In this document: positions 1-10,282 of the stretch, in pieces
Layout of the letters: every line of letters begins with the position of its first letter
Position numbering within the stretch: position 1 is the first letter of the stretch
Assembly: GCF_001557535.2 (NCBI RefSeq)
Contig: NZ_CP014315.1
Span: 372,001 to 436,000, forward strand
Source: Burkholderia sp. PAMC 26561
GTDB taxonomy: Bacteria > Pseudomonadota > Gammaproteobacteria > Burkholderiales > Burkholderiaceae
Length of the DNA: 64,000 nt
Reading direction: 5' to 3'
Notes under the pieces: model-generated
Databases searched by the model: none
What the model was told of the DNA's origin: nothing
Seen by the model: the letters and a program-made list of their open reading frames with translations, nothing else
Made by a program: the position numbers and the translations under genes

Positions 1-135
1 TTGACGAAGGCGCTGCAGGAAGGCATCGCGTCTGGCAAGCCGACGCTGATCAACGCTGTGATCGATGAAGCCGCGGGCACCGAAAGCGGCCGTCTGACGA
101 ACCTCAACCCGCAAAGCGCGGCGATGAAAAAGTAA
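1..135 (+). CDS. oxc: oxalyl-CoA decarboxylase, C-terminal end (partial)
   Basis: The window opens inside a reading frame whose last 44 codons end at a TAA at 133-135. The tail contains GKPTLINAVID and AGTESGR followed by LNPQS, which is the usual C-terminal end of thiamine-diphosphate-dependent oxalyl-CoA decarboxylase. That enzyme converts oxalyl-CoA to formyl-CoA and CO2 and pairs with formyl-CoA transferase, which follows 23 bases downstream on the same strand. The catalytic domains lie outside the window, so the call rests on the tail and the neighbour. Confidence 0.8.
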   Translation: MTKALQEGIASGKPTLINAVIDEAAGTESGRLTNLNPQSAAMKK

Positions 136-158
136 AGCGAAGCTAAAGGAGACATGAC

Positions 159-1409
159 ATGAGCAAACCACTCGAAGGCATCAAGATCATCGACTTCACA
201 CACGTCCAAGCAGGCCCTGCGTGCACGCAGTTACTGGCATGGTTCGGCGCGGACGTGATCAAGGTCGAACGTCCCGGTTCAGGCGATGTAACCCGCAACC
301 AGTTGCGTGATATTCCAGACGCCGACGCGCTGTACTTCACCATGCTGAACAGCAACAAGAAGTCGCTGACGCTCGACACCAAGAAGCCCGAAGGCAAGGA
401 AGTGCTGGAGAAGCTGATCCGCGAATCCGATGTTCTGGTCGAGAACTTCGGCCCGGGCGCGCTGGACCGGATGGGGTTTTCGTGGGAACGGCTGAACGAA
501 CTGAACCCGAAGATGATCGTGGCGTCGGTCAAGGGCTTCAGCGACGGCCATCATTACGATGACCTGAAGGTCTACGAAAACGTCGCGCAATGCGCGGGCG
601 GTGCAGCATCGACGACGGGCTTCTGGGACGGTCCTCCGACCATCAGCGCAGCCGCGCTCGGCGACAGCAACACGGGCATGCACCTGGCCATCGGCATTTT
701 GACGGCGTTGATTGGCCGGGATAAGACCGGCAAGGGTCAGAAGGTGGCGGTATCGATGCAGGACAGCGTGCTGAATCTGTGCCGCGTGAAGCTGCGCGAT
801 CAGCAGCGCCTCGACCGCCTGGGCTATCTGGAAGAGTATCCGCAATACCCGCATGGTGAATTCAGCGATGTCGTGCCGCGCGGCGGCAATGCCGGCGGTG
901 GCGGTCAGCCGGGCTGGGTGCTCAAGTGCAAGGGCTGGGAAACGGACCCGAACTCGTACATCTACTTCACGATCCAGGGCCACGCGTGGGCGCCGATCTG
1001 CAAGGCGATCGGCAAGCCGGAATGGATCGACGATCCGAAGTACAACACCGCGCAAGCACGGCAGCCGCACATCTTCGACATCTTCGCGACAATCGAAACC
1101 TGGCTCGCCGATAAAACCAAGTTCGAAGCCGTCGATATCCTGCGCAAGTTCGACATTCCTTGCGCACCGGTCCTGACCATGAAAGAACTCGCCAATGATC
1201 CGTCGCTGCGTGCAAGCGGCACGATCGTGGAAGTGCCGCACAGCGTTCGCGGCTCGTATCTCACGGTCGGCAGTCCGATCAAGTTCTCGGACCTGAAGCC
1301 GGAAGTGACGGCATCGCCGCTGTTGGGCGAGCATACGGAAGAAGTCTTGGCGAGCCTCGGTTATAGCCCGCAGGAAATCTTCAACCTGAAGGAAATCCAG
1401 GCGGTCTGA
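159..1409 (+). CDS. frc: formyl-CoA:oxalate CoA-transferase, copy 1
   Basis: This class III (CaiB/BaiF) CoA-transferase of 416 residues moves CoA from formyl-CoA to oxalate, feeding oxalyl-CoA to the decarboxylase encoded just upstream. The catalytic aspartate lies in GDSNTG at residue 169, the same number as in the characterised Oxalobacter enzyme as I recall it. The mobile glycine loop is intact as GGGG at residues 246-249 before QPGW. AAAGGAGA precedes the start. The stop is followed by a strong hairpin without a T-run at 1445-1469. Of the two frc copies here this one is closer to the classical sequence, including GFWDGPP and ALGDSNTG. Confidence 0.95.
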   Translation: MSKPLEGIKIIDFTHVQAGPACTQLLAWFGADVIKVERPGSGDVTRNQLRDIPDADALYFTMLNSNKKSLTLDTKKPEGKEVLEKLIRESDVLVENFGPGALDRMGFSWERLNELNPKMIVASVKGFSDGHHYDDLKVYENVAQCAGGAASTTGFWDGPPTISAAALGDSNTGMHLAIGILTALIGRDKTGKGQKVAVSMQDSVLNLCRVKLRDQQRLDRLGYLEEYPQYPHGEFSDVVPRGGNAGGGGQPGWVLKCKGWETDPNSYIYFTIQGHAWAPICKAIGKPEWIDDPKYNTAQARQPHIFDIFATIETWLADKTKFEAVDILRKFDIPCAPVLTMKELANDPSLRASGTIVEVPHSVRGSYLTVGSPIKFSDLKPEVTASPLLGEHTEEVLASLGYSPQEIFNLKEIQAV

Positions 1410-1444
1410 TCGTCTGGATTCGTCGTAAAAGCCGGTCGAAGCAC

Positions 1445-1469
1445 CGGGGTCTCATTCTTCGAGACCCCG
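1445..1469 (+). terminator. hairpin after frc copy 1
   Basis: CGGGGTCTC at 1445-1453 and GAGACCCCG at 1461-1469 form a perfect 9-bp stem with a 7-base loop, 36 bases after the frc stop. No T-run follows, so it may be a weak intrinsic terminator or an mRNA 3' stabilising hairpin. Confidence 0.5.
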
Positions 1470-1660
1470 CTCAATGCGGCGCCACAAAGCGGGCGCCGCG
1501 TTGAACTGAATCATTACCCTTCCAGAACTGGCGGAATCCTGACTGATTACAAATCAGTCTACCGCCGCAGCCATCGACACCCTCACGGAAGTTTTGCGCG
1601 CCAATGTGCCGATGGCGCCCGTTCGTCTTTTCATCGTGAAGCGCTATCAGGAGGTTCCAA

Positions 1661-1900
1661 ATGCACGTTGAAGTCCTTGGGCAATACAGACTCGAACTGT
1701 CCGCCATGCAATTGATCCACAACGGCGGCTGGGCGGCCTACCTCGCCATTCGCACCGTCGATGAAAACCAGCAGTCGCAATCAGGCTTGCTGCCCTATCA
1801 GCACGTGGTCGACGAAGCCGTGTTCGAGAGCGAAGCAGCGGCAATCGCGGGTGCACGTCGTGCAGCAATGGCAATGTTGAGCACCGCGGCAACCCGATAA
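1661..1900 (+). CDS. hypothetical protein, 79 residues
   Basis: A small frame preceded by a clear ribosome site (AGGAGG about 8 bases before the ATG). The product is soluble-looking: a mixed N-terminal half containing QLIHNGGWAAYLAI and an alanine-rich helical C-terminal half (SEAAAIAGARRAAMAML). No signal peptide, membrane segment or known motif is visible. It sits between two formyl-CoA transferase genes on the same strand but is separated from both by more than 250 bases, so it need not share their transcript. Function unknown. The ribosome site and normal codon use support a real gene. Confidence 0.65.
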   Translation: MHVEVLGQYRLELSAMQLIHNGGWAAYLAIRTVDENQQSQSGLLPYQHVVDEAVFESEAAAIAGARRAAMAMLSTAATR

Positions 1901-2194
1901 AGCGTGCGTTTAATGATTGGTAATCCTGAATGACCAAACTGGATTATCGGAATCAATTGGCCGACTCAGCAGACGCATAAAACAAAAGCGTTCGACCGCA
2001 CGAAATTAGTCATAAAAGCGGTTGCAGAAATACGATGTTCAAAATACGATATATCAGAAGAGGCAAGCCAAGGCAGTTCACCCGGCGTGCGGACCTTCGC
2101 TGATCCGTGAGCGATCCGCGGTACGAGCCGGCAAAGTCCGGCAGCCAGCCACGCGCCACGCCAAGCAGACAAGATCAATTTAGGGAGACGCAAA

Positions 2195-3442
2195 ATGGGC
2201 AAGGCATTGGAGGGCGTGAAGATCCTCGACTTCACGCATGTGCAGTCGGGGCCGACCTGCACGCAGTTGCTGGCGTGGTTCGGCGCGGACGTGATCAAGG
2301 TGGAGCGGGCGGGTGTAGGCGATGTCACGCGTGACCAGCTCCGCGATATCCCCGAGGCGGACAGCCTGTACTTCACGATGCTGAACCACAACAAGCGATC
2401 GGTCACGATCGATACAAAGAATCCCGAAGGCAAGCAGGTTCTCGAAGAGCTGATCCAGGTCTGCGATGTGATGGTCGAGAATTTCGCTCCCGGCGCGCTG
2501 GACCGGATGGGCTTTACATGGGAACGCGTCCAGGAACTGAACCCGCGGATGATCGTGGCGTCGGTGAAAGGTTTTGGTCCCGGTCCGTATGAGGACTGCA
2601 AGGTCTACGAGAACGTGGCGCAATGCGTGGGCGGGGCCGCGTCGACGACAGGTTTCGACGATGGTCCGCCCGTTGTGACCGGTGCGCAAATTGGCGACTC
2701 GGGAACGGGCCTGCATCTCGCACTCGGCATTGTGACAGCGCTTTTTCAACGACACACAACGGGTCGCGGCCAGTACGTTCTCTCCGCGATGCAGGACAGC
2801 GTGCTCAATCTGTGCCGCGTGAAGCTGCGCGATCAGCAACGCCTGGAACGCACAGGCGTGATGAAGGAATATCCGCAGTATCCCAATGGCGAGTTCGGTG
2901 AAGCCGTGCCACGTGCAGGCAACGCATCCGGCGGTGGTCAGCCCGGCTGGATCCTGAAATGCAAGGGATGGGAAACGGACCCGAACGCGTACATCTATTT
3001 CATTACGCAAGCGCCCGTGTGGGCGAAAATCTGCAACGTGATCGGCAAGGAAGAATGGGCCACCGATCCGAACTACGCCACCGCCGCCGCGCGACTGCCG
3101 CATCTGAAGGACATCTTCGCCGAGATCGAACGCTGGACCATGACCAAGACCAAATTCCAGGCCATGGACATTCTGAACAAATACGACATTCCGTGCGGCC
3201 CGATCTTATCGATGAAAGAAATCGCGGAAGAGCCGTCGTTGCGCGAAACCGGAACCATTGTCGAAGTCGATCATCCAGTGCGCGGCAAATACCTGACCGT
3301 CGGGAATCCTATCAAGTTGTCGGATAGCCCCACCGAAGTCACGCGCTCGCCCTTGCTCGGTGAACACACCGACGAAGTGATGGCCGAACTCGGCTATCAG
3401 CCGGAACAGATTGCGCATTTGCGAGCGGTCGGCGCCATTTAA
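2195..3442 (+). CDS. formyl-CoA:oxalate CoA-transferase, copy 2
   Basis: A second class III CoA-transferase (415 residues), clearly a paralogue of the gene at 159-1409 along its whole length. The catalytic aspartate is in IGDSGTG at residue 168. Differences from copy 1 include SGGG in place of GGGG in the glycine loop (residues 245-248), and GPGPYED in place of SDGHHYDD near residue 130. The loop closes over the active site in known Frc enzymes, so specificity or rate may differ. AGGGAGACGCAAA precedes the start. It probably also acts on formyl-CoA/oxalate, but another short dicarboxylate is possible. Confidence 0.85.
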   Translation: MGKALEGVKILDFTHVQSGPTCTQLLAWFGADVIKVERAGVGDVTRDQLRDIPEADSLYFTMLNHNKRSVTIDTKNPEGKQVLEELIQVCDVMVENFAPGALDRMGFTWERVQELNPRMIVASVKGFGPGPYEDCKVYENVAQCVGGAASTTGFDDGPPVVTGAQIGDSGTGLHLALGIVTALFQRHTTGRGQYVLSAMQDSVLNLCRVKLRDQQRLERTGVMKEYPQYPNGEFGEAVPRAGNASGGGQPGWILKCKGWETDPNAYIYFITQAPVWAKICNVIGKEEWATDPNYATAAARLPHLKDIFAEIERWTMTKTKFQAMDILNKYDIPCGPILSMKEIAEEPSLRETGTIVEVDHPVRGKYLTVGNPIKLSDSPTEVTRSPLLGEHTDEVMAELGYQPEQIAHLRAVGAI

Positions 3443-3530
3443 AACGCCGGCTTGCAATAAAAGATGATGCGACGCGGCTGAAATGCAGCCGGCGTCAGCG
3501 CACCCCATAAAAACTTGCAGGAGACAAACG

Positions 3531-4310
3531 ATGAAAACGTGGATACGGTTTCGGAACGCGCATGGCCAGACGGGATTCGGCGTTCTGGAAAACCATCGCA
3601 TCACGCAATACGACGGCGAGATGTTCGGGGTTTCGACTCCCGGCGCCAATTTGCTGAGCCTTGAAGACGTCACGCTGCTGAGCCCGTGCGTACCGACAAA
3701 AGTGGTCGCGCTCTGGAACAACTTTCACGCATTGTCGGAGAAACTGGGGAAGGCCGCGCCTTCCCATCCGCTGTTTCTCATCAAGCCGCCGACTTCCGTG
3801 ATCGGCCACGGCGAACCCATCCGGCGACCGAAGGCTTACAGCGGCAAGATCGCATACGAAGGCGAACTGGCAATCGTGATCGGCAAGCGCTGCAGCAATG
3901 TGTCGGCGGAAGAAGCCGATGACCATATCTTCGGCTATAGCTGCATCAACGACGTCACCGCCGCCGAACTCCTCAACGAAGATCACAACTTCGCGCAATG
4001 GTGCAGATCGAAGGGCTTCGATACCTTCAGTTGCATCGGCCCCGCGATCCAGCGCGATTTCGACTGGCGCAATGCGCATGTCGTCACGCGTCTCGATGGC
4101 GTCGAGCGCCAGAACTATCCGCTCTCCGACATGATCTATTCGCCCGCGCAGCAAGTGAGCCTGATCTCGCAAGACATGACCCTCGAACCCGGCGATGTGA
4201 TCGCGTGCGGCACGTCCATTGGCGTCGGATCGATCAAGGATGGCGCGACGGTGGAAGTGTCTATTGGCGGGATCGGGGTGTTGTCGAACGTTTTAGCGGG
4301 CGGAGCCTGA
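3531..4310 (+). CDS. fumarylacetoacetate hydrolase family protein
   Basis: A 259-residue FAH-superfamily protein with a short N-terminal domain (about 1-60) before the catalytic fold. The metal-site region [11 protein letters not shown] at about residues 105-115 and the following [10 protein letters not shown] and [12 protein letters not shown] are typical. Members hydrolyse or decarboxylate small oxo-acids such as fumarylpyruvate, acylpyruvates or oxaloacetate; the substrate here cannot be read from sequence. The start at 3531 is chosen because GGAGACAAACG precedes it; an in-frame upstream ATG at 3483 has no ribosome site. It ends one base before pntA, so the two are probably co-transcribed. 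Confidence 0.85.
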   Translation: MKTWIRFRNAHGQTGFGVLENHRITQYDGEMFGVSTPGANLLSLEDVTLLSPCVPTKVVALWNNFHALSEKLGKAAPSHPLFLIKPPTSVIGHGEPIRRPKAYSGKIAYEGELAIVIGKRCSNVSAEEADDHIFGYSCINDVTAAELLNEDHNFAQWCRSKGFDTFSCIGPAIQRDFDWRNAHVVTRLDGVERQNYPLSDMIYSPAQQVSLISQDMTLEPGDVIACGTSIGVGSIKDGATVEVSIGGIGVLSNVLAGGA

Positions 4311-4311
4311 C

Positions 4312-5859
4312 ATGGCCATGACCATTGCTGTACCGCGCGAAATCCGCGCGGGCGAGCGCCGCGTTGCCGCGACACCCGAAACCGTCGGCCAGTTGTTGAA
4401 ACTCGGCTTCGCGGTGAATGTGGAATCGCAGGCGGGCCTCGCCGCATCATTCGATGACGACGCCTACCGTGCAGCCGGCGCCCGGATTGTGAGCGACACG
4501 ACCGCGTTGTGGTCCGGCGCCGACGTCGTGATCAAGGTGCGCGCGCCCGAACCACAGGAAGCGGCGCTGCTGAAAAAAGGCGCGACGCTGATCAGCTTCA
4601 TCTGGCCGGCACAAAACGCCGCGTTGCTCGCGCAACTTGCAGCGGCCGGCACCAACATCATGGCCATGGACTCCGTACCGCGAATCTCGCGCGCGCAAAA
4701 GCTCGACGCGCTCAGCTCGATGGCGAACATGGCGGGTTACCGCGCGGTTATCGAAGCGGCGCAGCATTTCGGGCGCGTGTTCACCGGGCAGATCACTGCC
4801 GCAGGCAAGATGCCGCCGGCGAAAGTGCTGGTGATCGGCGCAGGCGTTGCGGGCCTGGCGGCGATCGGCGCCGCGCGCAGTCTGGGCGCGATCGTGCGTG
4901 CATTCGACACCCGCGCCGAGGTCGAGCAGCAAGTGGAAAGCATGGGTGCTGTGTTCCTCACGATCGATATCGAGGAAGACGGCGGCGGCGGTGGCGGGTA
5001 CGCGAAACAGATGAGCGCGGAGTTCATCGCAGCCGAGATGGCGCTGTTCGCGGCACAGGCGAAGGAAGTGGACATCATCATCACGACCGCCCTGATTCCG
5101 GGCAAACCCGCGCCGAAGCTGATCACCGCGGAGATGGTCGGCATGATGCGCGCGGGCAGCGTGATCGTGGATATGGCGGCCGAGCAAGGCGGCAATTGCG
5201 AGCTCACGCAGCCGGGTGAAGTGGCGCAGATCCACGGTGTATCGATAGTCGGTTATACCGATCTCGCAAGCCGCATGGCCACGCAATCGAGCCAGCTTTA
5301 CGGCACCAACATCCGTCATTTGCTGACCGATCTCACGCCGCAGAAGGATGGCATCGCGAAGATCAACATGGACGACGACGTGATGCGCGGCGCAACGGTC
5401 GTGCATGACGGCGTCGTGAGCTGGCCGCCGCCGCCGCCAAAAACGGCGGCCATCGCGCCGCATAAACCTGCGGCCGCCAAACTCGTTGCAAAGGATATCA
5501 AGGAAAAACCGCGCAGCGCCTTCATGTCGATCGTGATCCTGGCCGTTGCCGCAGTAGCCCTGCTTGCGCTCGGTGCGGTCGCGCCGCCTGCTTTCGTCGC
5601 GCATCTGACTGTGTTCGTGCTTGCGGTGTTCGTCGGTTACCAGGTGGTCTGGAACGTGACGCCCGCATTGCATACGCCGCTCATGAGCGTGACCAACGCC
5701 ATCAGCGGGATCATCGTGATCGGCGCGTTGCTGCAACTCGGTACATCCGACACGCTCGTGACGGTGCTTGGCGGTATCGCGTTGCTGGTTGCCACGATCA
5801 ACATTGCAGGCGGGTTCCTCGTGACCCATCGCATGTTGAAGATGTTTCAGCGCAATTAA
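4312..5859 (+). CDS. pntA: NAD(P) transhydrogenase subunit alpha
   Basis: A 515-residue, undivided alpha subunit of the proton-translocating transhydrogenase, which uses the proton motive force to reduce NADP+ with NADH. Residues 1 to about 375 form the NAD-binding domain, with [15 protein letters not shown] at about 177-191 and the glycine-rich [10 protein letters not shown] proline-rich linker (SWPPPPPK) leads to about four membrane helices including [18 protein letters not shown], the conserved membrane signature. Many alphaproteobacteria split this gene; here it is intact as in E. coli. It follows the FAH gene by one base and precedes pntB by 11 bases. Confidence 0.95.
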   Translation: MAMTIAVPREIRAGERRVAATPETVGQLLKLGFAVNVESQAGLAASFDDDAYRAAGARIVSDTTALWSGADVVIKVRAPEPQEAALLKKGATLISFIWPAQNAALLAQLAAAGTNIMAMDSVPRISRAQKLDALSSMANMAGYRAVIEAAQHFGRVFTGQITAAGKMPPAKVLVIGAGVAGLAAIGAARSLGAIVRAFDTRAEVEQQVESMGAVFLTIDIEEDGGGGGGYAKQMSAEFIAAEMALFAAQAKEVDIIITTALIPGKPAPKLITAEMVGMMRAGSVIVDMAAEQGGNCELTQPGEVAQIHGVSIVGYTDLASRMATQSSQLYGTNIRHLLTDLTPQKDGIAKINMDDDVMRGATVVHDGVVSWPPPPPKTAAIAPHKPAAAKLVAKDIKEKPRSAFMSIVILAVAAVALLALGAVAPPAFVAHLTVFVLAVFVGYQVVWNVTPALHTPLMSVTNAISGIIVIGALLQLGTSDTLVTVLGGIALLVATINIAGGFLVTHRMLKMFQRN

Positions 5860-5870
5860 GGAGAAAAAAA

Positions 5871-7265
5871 ATGCTGAACGGAATTGGCAACATTGGGTAT
5901 CTGGGCGCCGCCGTGCTTTTCATCTTGAGCTTGCGCGGGTTGAGTCATCCGAGCACCGCGCGCCGGGGCAACATCTATGGTGTAGTGGGCATGCTGATCG
6001 CGGTCGTTGCGACATTGCTGATCGCGCAAGGCGCAGGGCTTGCGGTCGTGCTGGCAGCGGCTGTGATCGGCGCGGCGATTGGGGCTGTGCTCGCGCGGCG
6101 TGTCGAGATGACGCAAATGCCGCAGCTCGTTGCGGTGCTGCACAGCTTCGTCGGACTTGCGGCGGTATTGATCGGCTTCACCAACTACCTCATGCCGATG
6201 GGCGATATCGCCGGCGCCGAGCTGACCATTCATCTCTGCGAGATCTACCTTGGGGTGTTCATCGGCACGATCACGTTCACGGGCTCCATTGTCGCGTTCC
6301 TGAAGCTGCAAGGCACGATCAGCGGCAAGCCGCTCGTCTTGCCCGCGCGGCATATGCTGAATCTCGCTGTGCTGGTCGCGTGCGTGGCGCTGGGTTACCG
6401 GTTCATGACGGCCAACGTGGTCGCCGACGGCATCACCGCGTTGCTCATCATGATCGTGCTTGCGGCAGCGCTCGGCGTGCATCTCGTGATGGCGATCGGC
6501 GGGGCGGACATGCCCGTGGTCGTGTCCATGCTCAACAGCTATTCCGGATGGGCAGCCGCTGCGACCGGCTTCATGCTGAGCAACGACTTGCTGATCACGA
6601 CCGGCGCGCTGGTCGGTTCGAGCGGCGCAATCCTGAGCTACATCATGTGCCGCGCGATGAACCGCAGCTTTTTGTCGGTGATCCTGGGCGGCTTTGGCGC
6701 AGCAAGCGGAACGAGCACAGCGGACGTTGGCGGCGAAGTGATCGCAACGAGTATTGACGAAGTCTGCGCCATCCTGCGCGATGCATCCGAGGTCATCATC
6801 GTGCCGGGTTACGGCATGGCCGTGGCGCAGGCGCAGACCACGATCAGCGATATCACGCGCAAGCTCGAAGCACTCGGCGTGAGGGTTCGCTTCGGCATTC
6901 ATCCGGTTGCGGGACGCCTGCCGGGACACATGAACGTGCTGCTCGCCGAAGCGAAAGTGCCGTATGACATCGTGCTTGAAATGGACGAGATCAACGAGGA
7001 CTTTCACACGACGGACGTCGTGCTCGTGATCGGCGCGAACGACATTGTGAATCCGGGCGCACTCGAAGATCCGGGCAGCCCGATTGCCGGCATGCCGGTG
7101 CTCGAAGTGTGGAAGGCGCGCACGGTCGTGGTCTCCAAACGCGGCATGGCGACCGGTTACGCGGGCGTGGACAACCCGCTCTTCTACAAGGACAACACGC
7201 GCATGCTTTTCGGCGATGCCAAGACGAGTGTCGACGCATTGCTGCGTCAACTGTCCGCCGCCTGA
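5871..7265 (+). CDS. pntB: NAD(P) transhydrogenase subunit beta
   Basis: The 464-residue beta subunit, partner of the preceding gene. About eight or nine membrane helices fill residues 1-265, with the functional histidine region [13 protein letters not shown]. The NADP-binding domain follows, with [32 protein letters not shown] and the conserved end [35 protein letters not shown] precedes the start, 11 bases after pntA. Oxalate breakdown yields formate and hence NADH, so a neighbouring transhydrogenase would supply NADPH for biosynthesis on such a poor carbon source; that link is inferred from proximity. Confidence 0.95.
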   Translation: MLNGIGNIGYLGAAVLFILSLRGLSHPSTARRGNIYGVVGMLIAVVATLLIAQGAGLAVVLAAAVIGAAIGAVLARRVEMTQMPQLVAVLHSFVGLAAVLIGFTNYLMPMGDIAGAELTIHLCEIYLGVFIGTITFTGSIVAFLKLQGTISGKPLVLPARHMLNLAVLVACVALGYRFMTANVVADGITALLIMIVLAAALGVHLVMAIGGADMPVVVSMLNSYSGWAAAATGFMLSNDLLITTGALVGSSGAILSYIMCRAMNRSFLSVILGGFGAASGTSTADVGGEVIATSIDEVCAILRDASEVIIVPGYGMAVAQAQTTISDITRKLEALGVRVRFGIHPVAGRLPGHMNVLLAEAKVPYDIVLEMDEINEDFHTTDVVLVIGANDIVNPGALEDPGSPIAGMPVLEVWKARTVVVSKRGMATGYAGVDNPLFYKDNTRMLFGDAKTSVDALLRQLSAA

Positions 7266-7665
7266 TCGAAAGACGGGAACGAATTGCAACGGTCAACTAA
7301 GGCAAGGGTTTAGCTAAGCGCTGCATTCCACTCACGCGCTTTGAACAGCGCGTTGACCACGCGCATCCAAAATTTATTAGGCATCCGGAATATATAAGGT
7401 TTACCTAATCCAAGGCATAAGAAACTTTCACTTTCGTTAATGGATGAACGTTGCCATCATGGCTTCAGCCTGAGGCATTCGAGTTCAGCAACATGGCACT
7501 TCATCAGGAATGCCGGCACGCGACGTGGAGACCGTCGCCGATCGCACGGCATGAACCAGAACCCGCGGCTTCGCAGGACGCGCCGAGATATTCGCATCGC
7601 CTGAAGCCGGATTGACGGTTCCATCTGGCCCGACAGAATTCGTTATTTAAAACAGGAAGAGTCCG
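7266..7665. other. 400-base gap between pntB and the ketopantoate-reductase-like gene
   Basis: No convincing gene on either strand. The middle (about 7365-7440) is AT-richer than its surroundings and may carry the promoter of the downstream gene, but I could not pick a defensible -35/-10 pair. No strong terminator follows pntB. Confidence 0.4.
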
Positions 7666-8673
7666 ATGAAAATCTGTGTATATGGCGCCGGCGCAATCGG
7701 CGCGTACCTGGGCGCGCAACTCGCTTCAGCCGGTGCGGACGTCAGCTTCGTTGCGCGCGGCCCGCATCTCGCGGCCATGCAATCGAAGGGCGTGCGCCTC
7801 CAGATCGATGGCGGCGAGCGCACCGTCAAGGTCCGGTGTTCATCCGATCCACGCGAACTCGGCGTGCAGGACTACGTCATCATCGCGTTGAAGGCGCATT
7901 CGGTGCCGGGCGTGGTCGCTGCAATGCAGCCATTGCTCGGTCCCGAGACCGCCATCGTGACCGCCGTCAACGGCATCCCTTACTGGTATTTCTACAAGCA
8001 CGGCGGAGAGTTCGCCAACACGACGCTTGACAGCATCGACCCCGGCGGCAAGCAGTGGAAGCAACTCGGCCCTGAGCGCGCGATTGGCTGCGTGGTTTAC
8101 CCGGCGGCTGAAATCACGGAACCGGGCGTGATACGCCACGTGTATGGCAAGAAGTTTCCCATTGGGGAACCGAGCGGCGAGCGCACGGAACGCGTTCAAA
8201 AGCTGCACGAGATCATGGTTGCAGCGGACCTGGATGCCCCCATTCGCGACAATATCCGCGATGAAATCTGGCTCAAGCTCTGGGGCAACCTCTGCTTCAA
8301 TCCGATCAGCGCGCTGACCCATGCAACGCTCGACGTGATCACGAGCAACACGGCGACGCGCGATGTATCGAGAACCATGATGCTCGAAGCGAAATCCATC
8401 GCGGAACGGTTCGGGGTGCATTTCCGGGTGGATGTGGAAAAACGTATCGATGGCGCGGGCGCCGTCGGCGCGCACAAAACGTCCATGCTTCAGGACCTCG
8501 AAGCGCATCGTCCAATGGAAATCGATCCGTTGCTGACCGTCGTGCAGGAAATGGGGCGGCTGGTCGGGCAGGCAACGCCGACTATCGACACGGTGCTTGC
8601 GTTGATCAAGCTGCGCGAACAGATTGCGCAGCATGTCCCGGCGCCGGTGCCCGAACCTGCACCCGTAAGCTGA
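7666..8673 (+). CDS. ketopantoate reductase family (PanE-like) oxidoreductase
   Basis: A 335-residue NADPH-dependent reductase of the ApbA/PanE family. The N-terminal Rossmann motif GAGAIGAYLGAQL is at residues 7-19, and the NADP/substrate asparagine lies in TAVNGIPYWYF near residue 105. The C-terminal helical domain includes KLWGNLCFNPISALTHAT, the family hallmark. ACAGGAAGAG precedes the start. Biosynthetic PanE reduces ketopantoate for pantothenate, but many bacteria have extra copies acting on other 2-oxo acids. At 335 residues with a tail of repeated Pro/Ala/Val it is longer than classic PanE, and no other pan genes are nearby, so no symbol is given. Confidence 0.85.
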   Translation: MKICVYGAGAIGAYLGAQLASAGADVSFVARGPHLAAMQSKGVRLQIDGGERTVKVRCSSDPRELGVQDYVIIALKAHSVPGVVAAMQPLLGPETAIVTAVNGIPYWYFYKHGGEFANTTLDSIDPGGKQWKQLGPERAIGCVVYPAAEITEPGVIRHVYGKKFPIGEPSGERTERVQKLHEIMVAADLDAPIRDNIRDEIWLKLWGNLCFNPISALTHATLDVITSNTATRDVSRTMMLEAKSIAERFGVHFRVDVEKRIDGAGAVGAHKTSMLQDLEAHRPMEIDPLLTVVQEMGRLVGQATPTIDTVLALIKLREQIAQHVPAPVPEPAPVS

Positions 8674-8773
8674 ACCGATGTCGATTTCCGGCCGCGTCGT
8701 TCGTCGTTGAGCAAGGAGGCGCACAACGTCGTTGTGCGCGCTTCTTCTCGAACGACTGAACAGGAGATGCGTC

Positions 8774-9127
8774 ATGACGTACATCGATGGGTTTCTCGCG
8801 GCCGTGCCCACGGCCAACCGTGAAGCGTTCCGGCAGCACGCGCAAATGGCTGCGGGCGTTTTCAGGGAGCACGGCGCGTTGAAGGTGGTCGAGTGCTGGG
8901 GCGACGACGTTCCCGAAGGCACGCTGACGTCGTTCACCATGGCTGTCAAACGCAAGGACGACGAGGCGGTTGTGTTCTCGTGGATTGTCTGGCCGTCACG
9001 CCAGGCTCGCGACGAAGGCATGAACGCGGTCATGGCGGATCCGCGACTTCAACCGGACAAAAATCCGCTGCCCTTCGACGGCAAACGCATGATCTACGGC
9101 GGTTTTGAAGTGATCGTGGAGGTGTGA
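8774..9127 (+). CDS. DUF1428 family protein
   Basis: A 117-residue protein starting MTYIDGF and containing DDVPEGTLTSF, then VFSWIVWPSR and ending in MIYGGFEVIVEV. This is the pattern of the DUF1428 (YbaA-like) family, which adopts a ferredoxin-like fold and has no established activity. The start at 8774 is chosen because AGGAGATGCGTC precedes it directly. It follows the PanE-like gene by 100 bases on the same strand and could share its transcript. Confidence 0.8.
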   Translation: MTYIDGFLAAVPTANREAFRQHAQMAAGVFREHGALKVVECWGDDVPEGTLTSFTMAVKRKDDEAVVFSWIVWPSRQARDEGMNAVMADPRLQPDKNPLPFDGKRMIYGGFEVIVEV

Positions 9128-9184
9128 ACGACCGGCCCGCAGCGACGCGTTAAGATGGCGCTTCGTCAGCGCTACAACGAACGC

Positions 9185-9949
9185 ATGATCTCCAGCCAGT
9201 ACATCAGCCGTATTACATTGCAGCGGGAAAAAGTCGAATCTTTCGATGTCTATCCATTTGCGCTGCCTGCCGTCCGCTCGCTCGACACGCTCGAACTGCA
9301 TCCGAAGGTGACGTTCTTTGTCGGTGAAAACGGGTCGGGGAAGTCGACGCTGCTCGAAGCCATCGCGGTGTCCATGGGCTTCAACGCGGAAGGCGGCACG
9401 AAAAATTTCCGCTTCGATACCCGCTCTTCCCATTCCACGCTCGATGAATATCTTCGTGTCGCCAAGGGCTTCAAGAAGCCGAAGGACGGTTTTTTCCTGC
9501 GTGCCGAAAGTTTTTTCAATGTCGCGACAGAGATCGAAAATCTCGATGCCGAAGGCGGCTTTGGACCGCCGGTCATCGGCTCTTATGGCGGCCAGTCGTT
9601 GCACGAACGCTCGCACGGCGAAGCGTTTCTCGCGTTGTTGATGAACCGCTTTGGGGGCAAAGGCCTTTATCTGCTTGACGAGCCGGAGTCCGCGCTTTCA
9701 CCGCAACGCCAGCTCGCCGCGCTCGCGCGCATCCACGATCTGGCGAACGACGACTCGCAATTTGTCATTGCGACGCACTCGCCGATTCTCATGGCTTATC
9801 CGGATGCGTGGATTTATCAGTTCACGGCCGACGGCGTTGCACGCGTCGATTACGACGATACCGAACACGTCCAGGTCATGCGCGCTTTCATGGCGAATCC
9901 TGGGCGCATGATCCGCACGCTTCTCGATGATGAGACAGGAATTCGGTGA
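9185..9949 (+). CDS. AAA family ATPase (COG3910-like)
   Basis: A compact ABC/SMC-like ATPase of about 254 residues. It has Walker A GENGSGKST near residue 46, an ABC-type signature region SLHERSHGEAFL, and Walker B GLYLLDEPESALS with an H-loop ATHSPIL near residue 195. There are no membrane segments, so it is not a transporter of standard type. Related stand-alone predicted ATPases are widespread and mostly uncharacterised; DNA-linked or defence roles have been suggested for relatives, but nothing nearby supports either. The start is uncertain: an ATG ten codons upstream at 9155 is also open, and neither has a good ribosome site. Confidence 0.8.
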   Translation: MISSQYISRITLQREKVESFDVYPFALPAVRSLDTLELHPKVTFFVGENGSGKSTLLEAIAVSMGFNAEGGTKNFRFDTRSSHSTLDEYLRVAKGFKKPKDGFFLRAESFFNVATEIENLDAEGGFGPPVIGSYGGQSLHERSHGEAFLALLMNRFGGKGLYLLDEPESALSPQRQLAALARIHDLANDDSQFVIATHSPILMAYPDAWIYQFTADGVARVDYDDTEHVQVMRAFMANPGRMIRTLLDDETGIR

Positions 9950-10282
9950 TAGTTAGACAAATGCCGTTTCTAGTGTTCGTTGTAAGGAAACGCTAATCGG
10001 AACGCGATTGCAGATAAAGTTAGTTAATTTTGAATAAGTCACCTATATGAGTGTTTTTTACTCTACAAGTTCTGTCTACGAGAAAGAGTTAAGAATAGCT
10101 GTTTAGTTTTTGTACGAACCCCTAAACCGCTCGACGAATTTACGTATACAAATCAACGATCGTCCGCCGCACCGCACAAACTTACAAAACACAAACTCCA
10201 CGCCAAATCTGAAAGGTCATTTCAGATTTGCCCCAGTTCTCCGTAATCGTGTGCATCGACACACCTCTCGGAGAGCATCAGC
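9950..10282. other. AT-rich intergenic region upstream of the chemoreceptor
   Basis: 333 bases with much lower GC than the flanks, especially 9990-10160. No gene is visible. The right part carries a perfect inverted repeat (10204-10230, listed separately). The promoter of the chemoreceptor probably lies here; a sigma-28 site was looked for and not convincingly found. Confidence 0.5.
10204..10230 (+). repeat. perfect 11-bp inverted repeat before the chemoreceptor gene
   Basis: CAAATCTGAAA at 10204-10214 and TTTCAGATTTG at 10220-10230 are exact reverse complements separated by GGTCA, 52 bases before the methyl-accepting protein start. It may be an operator or a 5' leader hairpin. There is no T-run to make it a terminator. 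Confidence 0.7.

Noticed and set aside
2029..2050. AATACGAT direct repeat upstream of frc copy 2
   Set aside because: Two short copies 14 bases apart are not enough to call an operator.
4447..5829. Long open frame on the minus strand opposite pntA (460 codons)
   Set aside because: It is very rich in His, Arg and Asp with no recognisable motif, the usual antisense shadow of a high-GC gene; pntA on the other strand is unmistakable.
5856..7289. Long open frame on the minus strand opposite pntB (477 codons)
   Set aside because: Same shadow pattern; pntB fully explains the region.
10119..10150. Possible sigma-28 (flagellar) promoter before the chemoreceptor
   Set aside because: TAAA is present but the -10 part matches GCCGATAA at only about half its positions.
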